Positions 17,584-27,499 of a stretch of 64,000 nt of DNA are shown here, piece by piece. Numbering within the stretch: position 1 is the stretch's first letter; each line of letters starts with the position of its first letter. This stretch comes from UBA1479 sp040218445 (GTDB taxonomy: Bacteria > Pseudomonadota > Alphaproteobacteria > Rhodospirillales > Casp-alpha2). The stretch spans positions 62,001-126,000 of the forward strand of contig JAVJRK010000009.1 of NCBI GenBank assembly GCA_040218445.1, given 5' to 3'. A program made the position numbers and the translations under genes. The notes below the pieces were generated by a model that was not told where the DNA came from, did not search any database, and was given only the letters and a program-made list of their open reading frames with translations.

Positions 17584-19863
17584 ATGGAGGACACCCTAAA
17601 GGAACGGGCACTACGATTTCATGCGGAGCCCGTCCCCGGCAAGCTTGAGATCACCCCCACCAAACCCTTGGCAACACAAAGCGATTTGGCGCTCGCCTAC
17701 TCACCGGGCGTCGCCTTTGCCTGCCTGGAAATCAAGGATGATCCGGAACAAGCCGCCAAACTGACGGGGCGCCAAAATCTGGTCGCCGTGATTTCCAACG
17801 GCTCGGCCGTTCTGGGGCTCGGCAACATCGGCGGTCTGGCATCCAAACCGGTGATGGAGGGCAAGGCCGTCCTGTTCAAGAAATTCGCCGGCATCAACGT
17901 GTTCGACATCGAATTGAACGAAAGCGATCCGGAAAAGCTGGCCGACATCATCGCCGCCATGGAGCCGACCTTCGGTGCGATCAATCTGGAAGACTTCAAA
18001 TCGCCGGAATGCTTCATCCTGGAAGAAACGCTCAAAAAGCGCATGGGTATCCCCGTGTTCCACGACGATCAGCACGGCACGGCCATCGTCGTCTGTGCCG
18101 CTTTGACCAACGGCCTGCGCGTGGTCGGCAAGGAAATGTCCAAGGTCAAAGTCGTGTCCACGGGCGGCGGGGCTGCCGGGATCGCCTGTTTGAACCTGAT
18201 GGTTTCCATGGGTGTGAAGCGCGAGAACATTACCCTGGTCGATCATGTGGGCGTGGTGTTCGAAGGACGCACGGCCGATATGACCGAACAGAAAGCCCTG
18301 TATGCGGCCAAAACCAAGGACCGGACGCTGGAAGAAGCCATCCGTGGCGCCGATGTGTTCCTGGGGCTTTCGGCCGGCGGTGTCCTGAAAAAGAACATGG
18401 TCGAAGCCATGGCTGACCGTCCGTTCATCATGGCGCTTGCCAACCCTGACCCGGAAATCCTGCCCGAGGACGCCCGCGCGGCCAACCCAGAAGCCGTGAT
18501 CTGCACGGGGCGGTCGGATTATCCGAACCAGGTCAATAACGTGCTGTGTTTCCCCTTTATTTTCAGAGGGGCGCTTGATTGCGGTGCGACCACCATCAAC
18601 GAGGAAATGAAACTGGCCGCCGTTCAGGCCATCGCCGATCTGACCATGGCCGAAAGCTCCGAAACGGTGGCGCGGACCTATTCGGGCGAAGACCTGCGGT
18701 TCGGCGCTGAATACCTGCTGCCCAAACCGTTCGACATGCGCCTGATCGTCCAGGTTGCCCCCGCCGTGGCCAAGGCAGCCATGGAATCGGGCGTGGCCAA
18801 GCACCCGATTGAGGATTTCGCCGCCTACCGCGAACAGTTGGAGCGCTTCGTGTTCCGATCCGGCATGTTGATGAAGCCGATTTTCGAGCGTGCCAAGCAA
18901 GACCCCAAACGCCTGATTTTAGCCGAAGGCGAAAGCCATCGCGTGCTGCGCGCGGTTCAGGTTCTGGTCGACGAGGGCATCGCAAAACCGATCCTGATCG
19001 GTCGGCCCGACGTGATCGAAATGCGGATCGAACGGCTGGGTTTGCGCATTCAGCCGGAACGGGATTTCGAAATCTGCAATCCGGAAAACGACCCCAGATA
19101 TGAAGAATACTGGCGTAGCTATCACGCCTTGATGGAGCGCAAGGGCGTGTCGCCGGGGGCGGCCCGTCAGATCATGCGCACCAACAACACCGTGATCGCG
19201 GCGACCATGCTCAAGCGCGGCGAGGCCGATGCCATGCTTTGCGGCGTGATCGGACGCTATGATTATCACCTGCGCTACATGATGGATGTGGTCGGGCGCG
19301 CGCCCGGCGTGTGCGACCTTTCGGCCCTGAGCATTCTGTTGCTCCCGCGGGGCACCTTCTTCCTGGTCGACACGCAGGTCACCCACGACCCCACGGCCGA
19401 AGAATTGGCGGAAATGACCATGATGTCGGCGGATTTCGTGCAAAGCTTCGGCGAAATCCCCAAAGTCGCCCTGCTGTCCCATTCCAATTTCGGCGCGGAC
19501 GACACGCCCGATGCCCGCAAGATGCGCGAAGCGCTGCAACTGTTGCGGGACAAGGCCCCGGACCTGGAGGTCGAAGGCGAAATGCAGGCCGACGCGGCCA
19601 TCGATGAAGAAGTCCGCAACCGCGTGTTTCCCAATTCGAAACTCAAGGGCATGGCGAATTTGCTGGTATTCCCCAATCGGGAAGCCGCCAACAATGCGTT
19701 CAACCTTTTGAAGACGTTGGATAATGGCCTGCCTATCGGACCGATCCTGATCGGCACGGACCTGCCTGCGCATGTCCTGACCAGTGCGGTGACGGCACGG
19801 GGTATCGTCAATATGGCGGCCCTTGCCGTCGTCGATGCTCAAATTCGCGGGCGGCTGCTTTAG
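17584..19863 (+). CDS. maeB: NADP-dependent malic enzyme with phosphotransacetylase-like domain
   Basis: 759 residues, the normal length for MaeB-type malic enzymes that convert malate to pyruvate, CO2 and NADPH. The malic N-domain spans about 15-150 (LALAYSPGVAFACLEI), the catalytic FHDDQHGTAIVV motif is at 159-170 and the NAD(P) Rossmann part includes VVSTGGGAAGIACLNL near 194. From about 430 a phosphate acetyl/butyryltransferase domain follows (LILAEGESHRVLRAVQVL, ending ARGIVNMAALAVVDAQI); in MaeB this part is regulatory and binds acetyl-CoA rather than acting as an enzyme. AGAGGAATGGG precedes the ATG. Its promoter must lie in the 56 bases shared with the divergent GDPD operon. Confidence 0.95.
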   Translation: MEDTLKERALRFHAEPVPGKLEITPTKPLATQSDLALAYSPGVAFACLEIKDDPEQAAKLTGRQNLVAVISNGSAVLGLGNIGGLASKPVMEGKAVLFKKFAGINVFDIELNESDPEKLADIIAAMEPTFGAINLEDFKSPECFILEETLKKRMGIPVFHDDQHGTAIVVCAALTNGLRVVGKEMSKVKVVSTGGGAAGIACLNLMVSMGVKRENITLVDHVGVVFEGRTADMTEQKALYAAKTKDRTLEEAIRGADVFLGLSAGGVLKKNMVEAMADRPFIMALANPDPEILPEDARAANPEAVICTGRSDYPNQVNNVLCFPFIFRGALDCGATTINEEMKLAAVQAIADLTMAESSETVARTYSGEDLRFGAEYLLPKPFDMRLIVQVAPAVAKAAMESGVAKHPIEDFAAYREQLERFVFRSGMLMKPIFERAKQDPKRLILAEGESHRVLRAVQVLVDEGIAKPILIGRPDVIEMRIERLGLRIQPERDFEICNPENDPRYEEYWRSYHALMERKGVSPGAARQIMRTNNTVIAATMLKRGEADAMLCGVIGRYDYHLRYMMDVVGRAPGVCDLSALSILLLPRGTFFLVDTQVTHDPTAEELAEMTMMSADFVQSFGEIPKVALLSHSNFGADDTPDARKMREALQLLRDKAPDLEVEGEMQADAAIDEEVRNRVFPNSKLKGMANLLVFPNREAANNAFNLLKTLDNGLPIGPILIGTDLPAHVLTSAVTARGIVNMAALAVVDAQIRGRLL

Positions 19864-19911
19864 CACCCTGACACGAGCATTCAGCCGAACGGAGTCTAAG
19901 TGGGACTGGGC

Positions 19912-20343
19912 CTAAGCGTTTTGGCGTTTCAGGCCCAGGCCCACGACGAACTCTCCGAATTTCATATCGGCATGGGCCATATCATAGATGATGTCGTGAA
20001 AGCAGAGCCGTAGATCGTGCAGGCCTGCATGGCCCTTGTTGCGAATGTTATCGATCAGTTTTTGCATTCGCTGCAGGCATTCCTTGTGATGTTCGATATG
20101 CCATTCCAGGCCGCAATAACCGAGATCGCGCATGTATTCTTCTTCATGTTCGAAGTGGGCAACAAGGCTTTCAACAAATTCGGCGAGTGGTTTTTCGAAA
20201 TCTTCAAGAACGCCATCAACCAGCGTTTCCGCGCAATCATTGATGATGCGGATCAAGGCTTCATGTTCTGTATCGATATCACCGTAGTTGACGTAAAAGG
20301 CACGAGGTAGAACGAATTCCCACTCATTCCGTGGATTTGACAT
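19912..20343 (-). CDS. Bacteriohemerythrin-like protein
   Basis: 143-residue four-helix protein of the hemerythrin family, expected to bind O2 at a di-iron site. Candidate ligands are H27 (DTEHEALI), H63 and E67 (HFEHEEEYM), H82 and H86 (WHIEHHKEC) and H116-x4-D121 (HDIIYD), which reproduces the H...HxxxE...HxxxH...Hx4D order. ATG 20343 is chosen because the homologous part begins there and AGGGAG is present just upstream; an in-frame start at 20376 adds eleven unlikely residues. It lies downstream of two large sensor kinases on the same strand but reads separately, 290 bases from the nearest. A role in O2 sensing or delivery is inferred. Confidence 0.88.
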   Translation of the reverse strand: MSNPRNEWEFVLPRAFYVNYGDIDTEHEALIRIINDCAETLVDGVLEDFEKPLAEFVESLVAHFEHEEEYMRDLGYCGLEWHIEHHKECLQRMQKLIDNIRNKGHAGLHDLRLCFHDIIYDMAHADMKFGEFVVGLGLKRQNA

Positions 20344-20421
20344 TAGCTCCCTGACTCCCTTTGGCTCTACCCCCAAGCCTTTTGGTCTGTCTGTCAGAGC
20401 AATTCACACCGGAACTACCCT

Positions 20422-20548
20422 CAAATATCAAAAATGCCGGCCCGCTCTTTCAATGGACTATTTCCCTGATATTTGTCTGCTATTATTCGCTCTGTTTTTC
20501 CAAGCATTTGCAGCTTAGCCAAATACAACTCGAACGGTCAAATATTTG
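20422..20548 (-). promoter_or_regulatory. CAAATAT inverted repeats upstream of the hemerythrin gene
   Basis: The AT-rich gap 20344-20633 holds no gene. It carries CAAATATCA at 20422-20430, its exact reverse complement TGATATTTG at 20467-20475 and the palindrome CAAATATTTG at 20539-20548. They lie 79-205 bases upstream of the hemerythrin ATG. They do not match the FNR box TTGAT-N4-ATCAA well. A regulator site is plausible but AT-richness alone could produce such matches. Confidence 0.3.
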
Positions 20549-20633
20549 CGGACCCACATATTTAAGGGATTTAAAAAACACGCATCACATTCTGCAAAAG
20601 CACTGTGATACCCGTTAATTAACCCGGAAGGCT

Positions 20634-23375
20634 TCAGGTGCCGGTGCCCGAAATCCCCGCGATCGAAGATTTCACCTCTTCCAAGGCTTGCGACAGATCA
20701 TCGATCAATCCCGGAATGCGGTCAGAGTTCGGATCCTGACGCAAAACCTCGTCGAGTTCCTTTACAACGCTGAACACACGGTTGGCGCGCAGGTTGCCGC
20801 TTACACCTTTAAGGGAATGCGCCAACCGCTCCGCCGTTTCATGATCGCCTTCATCCAAATGACGTTTGATGCTGGCCGCATAATCCATGTACTTGTCGTG
20901 AAACCCGTTCAACAGGCGCAAAAGAATGGCATCGTTGTTCGCCACCATGCGCCGTGCGGCAGCAAGGTCGATACCTGCGATCTCGCTCGGCAGCCCGCCG
21001 GCTGACGGCACATCCGGTTCCGTCCTTGCCGGTTTCACAACCTCGGCCTGCTTTGATCTATCCGGTGATTTTTCACCTGACGTCTCTTCAGGCGCCGTCT
21101 CTACCGGCAACGCTTTTTCAGAAAGGGCCGACGATGTCTTGGATGATGTTGACGGCCTGATCCACCTGGCTAAGGCCGCAAATAAACGTTCTGGGTCGAC
21201 AGGTTTTGCGACATGGTCATTCATCCCCGCCGCAAGACACCTGTCCCGTTCTTCGACCAAGGCATGGGCCGTCATGGCGATGATCGGAAGGTTCTGCAAG
21301 CGGCGGTCCTCGCGAATGTTCTGAGCCGCCTCGAAACCATCCATTTCCGGCATCTGAATGTCCATCAGCACAGCATCGTAATCACGTCCCCGCGCCATGC
21401 GGCAGGCCTCGACACCGTTTGCCGCCACGTCAACCTTGACGCCCGCACTTTCCAACAGTTCCACCGCGACCTGCTGATTGATCTCGTTGTCTTCCGCCAG
21501 CAGAACGCGCGCACCCGCAACCTGAACCTCGGCACCGGAAACCGGGCCGTGATAGTGCGTCGCCTTATCTCCTGGGTCCGCACCGGCGAAGATATTCATG
21601 ATGGCATCAAACAAGGTCGACTGGTTGACCGGCTTGACCAGGAATGCCGCGACGCCTTCGGTTTCGGACGCTTCTCTGACGCTATCGCGGCCATAGGCTG
21701 TGATGGTCATGACTGCGGGAAGTTCCTGCAAACCTTCGAGCTTCTTAATTTCCCGGATTGTTTCAATGCCGTCCATTTCGGGCATCGCCCAATCCATGAC
21801 GACCAGCTTATAGGGCTGTTCGTCCTTGTCCGAAACTGAACGGCTTAATTCCGCGAGTGCCGCAGCACCTGAATGAACCGCCGTGCATTTGAATGACATG
21901 GCTTCCAATGTTTCGGCGAAAATCGTCCTGGCCGTCGCGTTATCGTCGACGATCAGGATTCGCATGCCCCTTAAGTCGGGGGTCGGCTGGCGCATACGCT
22001 GAGAAACTTTGGCGGCCCGCGGCATGGTCAAAGTGAACCAGAAAGTGCTGCCCTGCCCCCGTTCGGACCGCACGCCAATCTCGCCACCCATCAGTTCAAC
22101 AAGATTCTTGCTGATGGCAAGCCCCAGTCCGGTCCCGCCGAACTGACGGGTCGTGGATGTGTCTGCCTGGGAAAACGGATTGAACAGCTTTGCCACCTGT
22201 TCTTCGGTCATGCCGATGCCCGTATCCGACACGTTGAACTGCAACCGGACATCGTTTTCTTCCAGACCCAGGCAAATGACTTCGACCAGGATTTCGCCTT
22301 CGTCCGTGAACTTGATCGCATTGCCGGTCAAATTGATCAGAACCTGACCAAGCCGCAGGGGATCCCCCCGCAGGTCCAACGGCAAGTCAGGCTCAATCCG
22401 GAAGACCAATTCCACAGATTTCTCGGATGACTTGGCGACCATGATATCCGAAAGACTTTCGAACACCTCATCGAGATGAAAATCGATTTCCTCCACATCA
22501 AGTTTTCCGGACTCAATCTTGGAGAAATCCAGGATGTCGTTGATAATTCCCAAAAGGGCGTGGGACGACGATTGGACCTTGTCCAGATAATCACGCTGCT
22601 GGCCCGTCAGTTCCGTCCGCAACGACAATCCCGTCAGGCCAATGATCGCGTTCAACGGCGTGCGAATTTCGTGGCTCATATTCGCGATAAATTCGGACTT
22701 GGTTCTATCCGCTGTCTGAATACGTTCATTGTCGGCCGAAACCCTTTGCAGGAACAAATTGATGATCCCGGTAACCACGATCACGAACAAAATCAAAAAA
22801 CTGCCAAGCGACAGATATGCAAGCGCGTCGGCCAATTCCTGATCCGTTTTTGCCGCCATTTCGCGGCTTTGCGCCAAGAACCCGACGGCCAGATCGTGGA
22901 ACCCCTCGACGGCGGGACCATCGTCAACCTTGACCAGGCTGTCGATATAGACAGGGTTTCGCCCCGCATCGACCAGCCGCGCCGCGGTTTCGAATTTTGC
23001 GAAATATTCCTGAATGACCTTTTCGATGGCATGCAACGATTGCTGTTCGGATTCCAGGGTCAGCAACGGCTTGATCCGGTCCAACTTCTTGGTCAGGCGC
23101 TCAATGTTCAGGGCAACCTGCGGCGCGATCCGGATATCGCTTCGCAGCACCATATTCTTGAAGTTGTGAATGAACCCGCCGTATCCAAGTTCTGCCCGCA
23201 GTTCGAACAGATACTGACTCTTCGTCGTCGCCGTCTCGTTGAAGGCCCGCCAGCGCTCGTTGACGCTTTCGAATTTACCCGCGGCGGTATACCCGAAAAC
23301 GACAAGCGCGCCGATCATCGCCACCGCCGTCAGGTTCGCCACCCATACCCAAGTTTTGACTGTAGGCGCCTGCAT
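20634..23375 (-). CDS. Hybrid sensor histidine kinase (HK-REC-REC-HPt)
   Basis: 913-residue inner-membrane phosphorelay kinase. TM1 at about 10-30 and TM2 at 187-209 flank a helical periplasmic sensor of about 155 residues. DHp H-box NMSHEIRTP has H235; the ATPase part has the N-box LINLTGNAIKF near 347-356, DTGIGM at 384-389 and GTGLGLA at 414-420. REC1 (472-595) has phospho-acceptor D528, REC2 (622-740) has D672, and after a Lys/Glu-rich linker the HPt domain has H853 (AHSLKG). ATG 23375 has GGTGG upstream; the open frame extends to 23426 without support. No HAMP or PAS is evident. Output must be a separate response regulator not found in this window. Confidence 0.93.
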   Translation of the reverse strand: MQAPTVKTWVWVANLTAVAMIGALVVFGYTAAGKFESVNERWRAFNETATTKSQYLFELRAELGYGGFIHNFKNMVLRSDIRIAPQVALNIERLTKKLDRIKPLLTLESEQQSLHAIEKVIQEYFAKFETAARLVDAGRNPVYIDSLVKVDDGPAVEGFHDLAVGFLAQSREMAAKTDQELADALAYLSLGSFLILFVIVVTGIINLFLQRVSADNERIQTADRTKSEFIANMSHEIRTPLNAIIGLTGLSLRTELTGQQRDYLDKVQSSSHALLGIINDILDFSKIESGKLDVEEIDFHLDEVFESLSDIMVAKSSEKSVELVFRIEPDLPLDLRGDPLRLGQVLINLTGNAIKFTDEGEILVEVICLGLEENDVRLQFNVSDTGIGMTEEQVAKLFNPFSQADTSTTRQFGGTGLGLAISKNLVELMGGEIGVRSERGQGSTFWFTLTMPRAAKVSQRMRQPTPDLRGMRILIVDDNATARTIFAETLEAMSFKCTAVHSGAAALAELSRSVSDKDEQPYKLVVMDWAMPEMDGIETIREIKKLEGLQELPAVMTITAYGRDSVREASETEGVAAFLVKPVNQSTLFDAIMNIFAGADPGDKATHYHGPVSGAEVQVAGARVLLAEDNEINQQVAVELLESAGVKVDVAANGVEACRMARGRDYDAVLMDIQMPEMDGFEAAQNIREDRRLQNLPIIAMTAHALVEERDRCLAAGMNDHVAKPVDPERLFAALARWIRPSTSSKTSSALSEKALPVETAPEETSGEKSPDRSKQAEVVKPARTEPDVPSAGGLPSEIAGIDLAAARRMVANNDAILLRLLNGFHDKYMDYAASIKRHLDEGDHETAERLAHSLKGVSGNLRANRVFSVVKELDEVLRQDPNSDRIPGLIDDLSQALEEVKSSIAGISGTGT

Positions 23376-23553
23376 ATGACCACCAAGCCGGAATGTTATC
23401 AGTCGTTGCGCACATCCATGCGGCAAGAGGACATCTTAGATCAATCATCGACCGAGAATGATGGATAATCCATAGGCCGAAGGGCGTATGGATCAATCCA
23501 GCGATATACATTGAGGATAGCTGGCCACCCCACCCTCAAGCGGTAAGGGCAGC

Positions 23554-26500
23554 CTATTCAGACGCAACCAGATGTTCCAGAGATGTATTTACTTCGTCCA
23601 AAGCATTGGCCAAATCCAGGATCAATTCCTCAACGTGACCGCCGCCGCCATTCTCCTTCAATTCATTTTCCAACACCTTTGCCGCCTCGAATACCCGGCT
23701 GGCATGAAGATTCCCGCTGACACCTTTTAGGGAATGGGCGGCGCGTTTGGCGGATTCCAAATCTTCATCCTTTAAATGCGCGGATATTTTATCGGCATAA
23801 TCCATATAACGATCATGAAATTGGGTCAGAAACTTCTGCAACATCGCATCGTTTCCGCGCAACATAAGGCGCGCGGCCTTCATATCGATGCCGACAATGT
23901 TGTCGGGCAGTCTGCCCTCATCTTCGGATGATGCGGGATCATCCTTGGTCTGGGGCACAGTGACATCGGCGGATTTTCCAGCCCATCGGCCCAATACCGC
24001 AAACAGAAAATCAGGGTCAATCGGCTTGGTGACGTAGTCGTTCATACCGGCGGCGGTGCATTTTTCGCGCTCTGATTCCATGGCATGCGCCGTCATGGCA
24101 ATGATGGGCAGGGCTTTCAGCCGTTCAATCTTGCGAATTTCATGCGTTGCCTGATAACCGTCCATTTCCGGCATTTGGATGTCCATCAAAACGGCATCGA
24201 ATAATTCCTTCGAAACCCGGTCCAATGCAATCCGACCGTTTCCGGCAATCTCCACCTTCACGCCCTCGCCCTGCAGCAGTTCCGCCGCCACCTGTTGGTT
24301 GAGTTCGTTGTCTTCGACCAACAGAACCCGAACCCCCGATATCTTGTTTTCTTCCGCCCCAGGTTCCGCATCGACCGTGCTCTTCGACGCCTTCGATTTC
24401 TTGCCGAATGCGGTGACGATGGTATCCAGCAAATCGGACTTGTTGACAGGCTTGGTCAAAATACCGCTTACGCCTGCACGCTTTGCAACCTCACTGATCT
24501 CCTCATGTCCGTGTGCCGTTACCATGATCACGCGCGGTGCCTGGCCGGCCCGGCCTTTGTCGGCAAAGATTTTCTTCGCCGTCTCCACGCCATCGATGCC
24601 GGGCATCAGATAATCCAACAGCACCAGGTCGTAAGGCCGGCCTTCGGTTGCCCCCTTGGATAATTCCGCCAATGCCTTTTCGCCTGAATCCACCGCCGCA
24701 ACCATGAACCCGCACACCTGCAACGTATCTGTGAATGTCATCCGTGCGACGTCGTTATCGTCAACGACCAAAACGCGCAGACCGCTGATCTCGGAAAGAG
24801 CATCTTCAGCCTCATGCCTCTCTCCGTCACCAACCCCGAATTTAGCCGTAAACCAGAACGTGCTGCCTTGGCCTTCGACGCTATCGACGCCGATTTCGCC
24901 TCCCATCATGGTCACGAGGGTATGACTGATGGCGAGCCCCAGCCCCGTTCCGCCGAATTGCCGCGTCGTGGAAATATCCGCCTGAGAGAACGGCTGAAAC
25001 AATTTCTCGGTCTGTTCCTGGCTCATTCCGATACCGTTATCGGAAACGGAGAACCGCAACGTCACACCGGCATTATCGTGCGCTTGCATTTCCACGGCGA
25101 CGACAACCTCACCCCGTTCCGTGAACTTGATCGCATTGGTGACCAGGTTGATCAAAATTTGCCGCAGGCGCAGGGGATCCCCTTCCAATTCATCGGGAAG
25201 GTTCGGGTCCGTTTGGAACAAGAGTTCCAGCGCCTTGCCCTCGGCCTTCGTCACCATGATCGGGGCAAGATCGCCGATCACCTTGTCGAGATTAAAGGTA
25301 ATCCTCTCCATCTCGAGCTTTCCGGCCTCGATCTTCGAGAAATCCAATATATCGTTGATGATCGTCAGCAGCGCATCGGCCGACGATTGCACCTTGACCA
25401 TATAGTCCTGCTGCTGCGCGCTCAGTTTTGTCTTAAGCGCCAACTGTGTCAGCCCGATGATCGCGTTCATGGGCGTTCGAATTTCATGGCTCATATTGGC
25501 CAGAAATTCACTCTTGGTGCGTTCCGCTTCTTCCGCACGCTCCTTCAAACTGGCCTGTTCCTCCGCCAGGGCGGTCATGCTTTCCGCATGTTCCGTCAGG
25601 ATTTCGCGGGACATCTCCAATTCCGCAACGTGATCGGCCAGTTCTTCCCGGCTTTTTTCCAACGAGCCCTGGATTACGCGCCGGCCTTTCTCCATGCGGA
25701 TGCCAAGGACCATGCTTAACGACCAAATCACCAGAACGCCTGCCAGTTGAAAGGCCATTTCCACTTGAAACGTGCCAATTCCCGAGGCCATGGCACCGAA
25801 ATCCTGAAAGACGACAGCCCGCCATCGCGTGCCCGGCACATCTTGCTCAGCCAGGATGGCGTCTATTTCACGGGGGGTCAGACGGATATCCCGTGCATTG
25901 GCAATCTTGTCGCGGGTCCCTGCCGGTGAAATTTCGATCAACCCGTCCCGGTCCCTGTGGATCAGTATCAAATTGTGACCGGCACTTTGGTAGTTCGCCA
26001 GCAGCCGCTCGATCCGCTTGGTATAGAAACTGACGAAGAACGCGCCGAACACATCACCGTTCCTGTAGAGCGGTGCCATTGAATCAAAGTGATAGTTGAA
26101 CGGTTGCGGATGAACGAATGCTTGATATGAACTTGTCGGCGAAGGCCCGCTATGCCGAACCGTTAAACTGGGCACTAATTGTCGGGTCGAAGCGACGAAA
26201 GATCGGATATCCGCCTTGCAGACGCCCCCCACGAACCCTTCCAGATCGTCCAGAATATCCGTGCCGTTCGCATCGGCGATGGTAAAGGTGAAAAAGTCCG
26301 GGAACCATCGTTTGAGGCGCTTCGTCAGATCCGCTTTCAGTTCCTCGTCACCGGGGGTTCTCGCAAGGTCGAAAATCGCCTGTTCGTTATCAATGGCGAA
26401 TGCCGAAATTCGACGGTTCTGATCTTCGATGAACCGTCCGACATCGTTGGCCACGACCTGTACCTCGGTTTCGGCCAACGCCGTCTGGTTTTGTTCATAA

Positions 26501-26616
26501 GCGGTGATGTTTTGTTTCGCGGACAACACGGCAATCGCCGCGCTGAACGCAGCGGCAATTGTCATTGCGGCCGCGAAGTAAACCGGCACGCCAAAAACGA
26601 CCCCGAGGGATTTCAC
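23554..26616 (-). CDS. Hybrid sensor histidine kinase with Cache-like sensor (HK-REC-REC-HPt)
   Basis: 1020-residue kinase, paralogous to the one downstream. TM1 is at about 8-30; residues 40-280 form a large periplasmic domain whose YRNGDVFGAFFVSFYTKR segment looks Cache-like (small-molecule sensing); TM2 is at 285-306. A coiled coil (315-365) leads to the DHp domain with H377, ATPase motifs LINLVTNAIKF, DNGIGM and GTGLGLA, REC1 with D668, REC2 with D812 and an HPt with H961. The start is GTG 26616 preceded by AAAGGAGGAAAC, a near-perfect ribosome site. The gap to the next kinase gene is 178 bases, so they may be cotranscribed or separately promoted. Confidence 0.93.
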   Translation of the reverse strand: MKSLGVVFGVPVYFAAAMTIAAAFSAAIAVLSAKQNITAYEQNQTALAETEVQVVANDVGRFIEDQNRRISAFAIDNEQAIFDLARTPGDEELKADLTKRLKRWFPDFFTFTIADANGTDILDDLEGFVGGVCKADIRSFVASTRQLVPSLTVRHSGPSPTSSYQAFVHPQPFNYHFDSMAPLYRNGDVFGAFFVSFYTKRIERLLANYQSAGHNLILIHRDRDGLIEISPAGTRDKIANARDIRLTPREIDAILAEQDVPGTRWRAVVFQDFGAMASGIGTFQVEMAFQLAGVLVIWSLSMVLGIRMEKGRRVIQGSLEKSREELADHVAELEMSREILTEHAESMTALAEEQASLKERAEEAERTKSEFLANMSHEIRTPMNAIIGLTQLALKTKLSAQQQDYMVKVQSSADALLTIINDILDFSKIEAGKLEMERITFNLDKVIGDLAPIMVTKAEGKALELLFQTDPNLPDELEGDPLRLRQILINLVTNAIKFTERGEVVVAVEMQAHDNAGVTLRFSVSDNGIGMSQEQTEKLFQPFSQADISTTRQFGGTGLGLAISHTLVTMMGGEIGVDSVEGQGSTFWFTAKFGVGDGERHEAEDALSEISGLRVLVVDDNDVARMTFTDTLQVCGFMVAAVDSGEKALAELSKGATEGRPYDLVLLDYLMPGIDGVETAKKIFADKGRAGQAPRVIMVTAHGHEEISEVAKRAGVSGILTKPVNKSDLLDTIVTAFGKKSKASKSTVDAEPGAEENKISGVRVLLVEDNELNQQVAAELLQGEGVKVEIAGNGRIALDRVSKELFDAVLMDIQMPEMDGYQATHEIRKIERLKALPIIAMTAHAMESEREKCTAAGMNDYVTKPIDPDFLFAVLGRWAGKSADVTVPQTKDDPASSEDEGRLPDNIVGIDMKAARLMLRGNDAMLQKFLTQFHDRYMDYADKISAHLKDEDLESAKRAAHSLKGVSGNLHASRVFEAAKVLENELKENGGGGHVEELILDLANALDEVNTSLEHLVASE

Positions 26617-26865
26617 GTTTCCTCCTTTGCGTCTTGAAACAACGCAAGGAATCCGAACTCATTTGCCAAAGTCGTATGTCACCTGAGACAGCACAGACCG
26701 CCTACATCAAAGAATCCTAAACAAAATTTATCAATCTACCCAAGGGTCATAGTCTCCCATGACGCCGAGACGGCCAGACACGATCATGATGGCGGCTTAA
26801 AGCGATGGCGGAACAATCGGAAAATTCCAATGATCAGAAGACAAGAACAGGAATGGACGGTGCCC

Positions 26866-27405
26866 TCAACCGACGGTCTTGCCGTACAAGAACTCGCTGA
26901 GGTCGTCATAACTGTGCATGCCGACGCGTTCCAAAGTGCTGAGTGAAATGATCTTGTCGACCTGTCCTTGGCCATCAATCGTGGGCAAACGAAGGTTGAG
27001 CTTTTCCGCCATCACCCCTTCGAATTTTTCAAAGATCGTCATGAACAGGACCGGCCGCATTTCCGCAACCACCGCGCCGAACTGATGGAACCGGATATCG
27101 CTCGACTGTGTCACACTATGAAGTGACAGAAGGTTACCCGTTTCGTCGCGTTTGAACAGCCGGGTGAGTTCCGACCCCCAATAGCGGTATCGGTAATCGC
27201 GCCCGCCCTCCAAGACATCGACAACCGTGGTCATCGGCAGCAGGGGTGGTGGAAAACGGGAAAGCTCAATCTTGTCCCATAAAGGCGCAATACCGTCCCC
27301 CCGCCAGGAATCCCAAAGCGCCAGCGCCTTTACAAGGTCCGGTGACTTAAGGTCCGCCAACGGTAGCGTCATAAGACGCGTCCCGTGAGGCTTGAAGTCG
27401 GGCAT
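26866..27405 (-). CDS. PAS domain protein of the PAS_5 family
   Basis: 179-residue soluble protein made of one PAS-like domain of the alphaproteobacterial PAS_5 type. Marks are ALWDSWRGDGIAPLWDKIEL (about 29-48), LLPMTTVVDVLEGGRDYRYRYWGSEL (about 55-80) with the typical R-Y-R-x-x-G turn, and a C-terminal strand set ending at KIISLSTLERVG. It has no attached kinase, cyclase or DNA-binding part, so it probably acts as an adaptor or sensor for another protein. TGGAGG lies nine bases before ATG 27405. Its downstream neighbours are the two hybrid kinases, 249 bases away on the same strand; a functional link is conjecture. Confidence 0.8.
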   Translation of the reverse strand: MPDFKPHGTRLMTLPLADLKSPDLVKALALWDSWRGDGIAPLWDKIELSRFPPPLLPMTTVVDVLEGGRDYRYRYWGSELTRLFKRDETGNLLSLHSVTQSSDIRFHQFGAVVAEMRPVLFMTIFEKFEGVMAEKLNLRLPTIDGQGQVDKIISLSTLERVGMHSYDDLSEFLYGKTVG

Positions 27406-27499
27406 TCCGCCGTGCCTCCAATCAGCCGCAGGTTATGTAAAGACTATCACAGGAACCCAGGTTTCCCATCATTCCCGCGTGGCCCGCTTTCAGGCATGA

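Noticed and set aside
19900..19945. Possible bidirectional terminator CTGGGCCT...AGGCCCAG after maeB
   Set aside because: The 8-base stem overlaps hemerythrin codons, has a 17-base loop and no T-tract.
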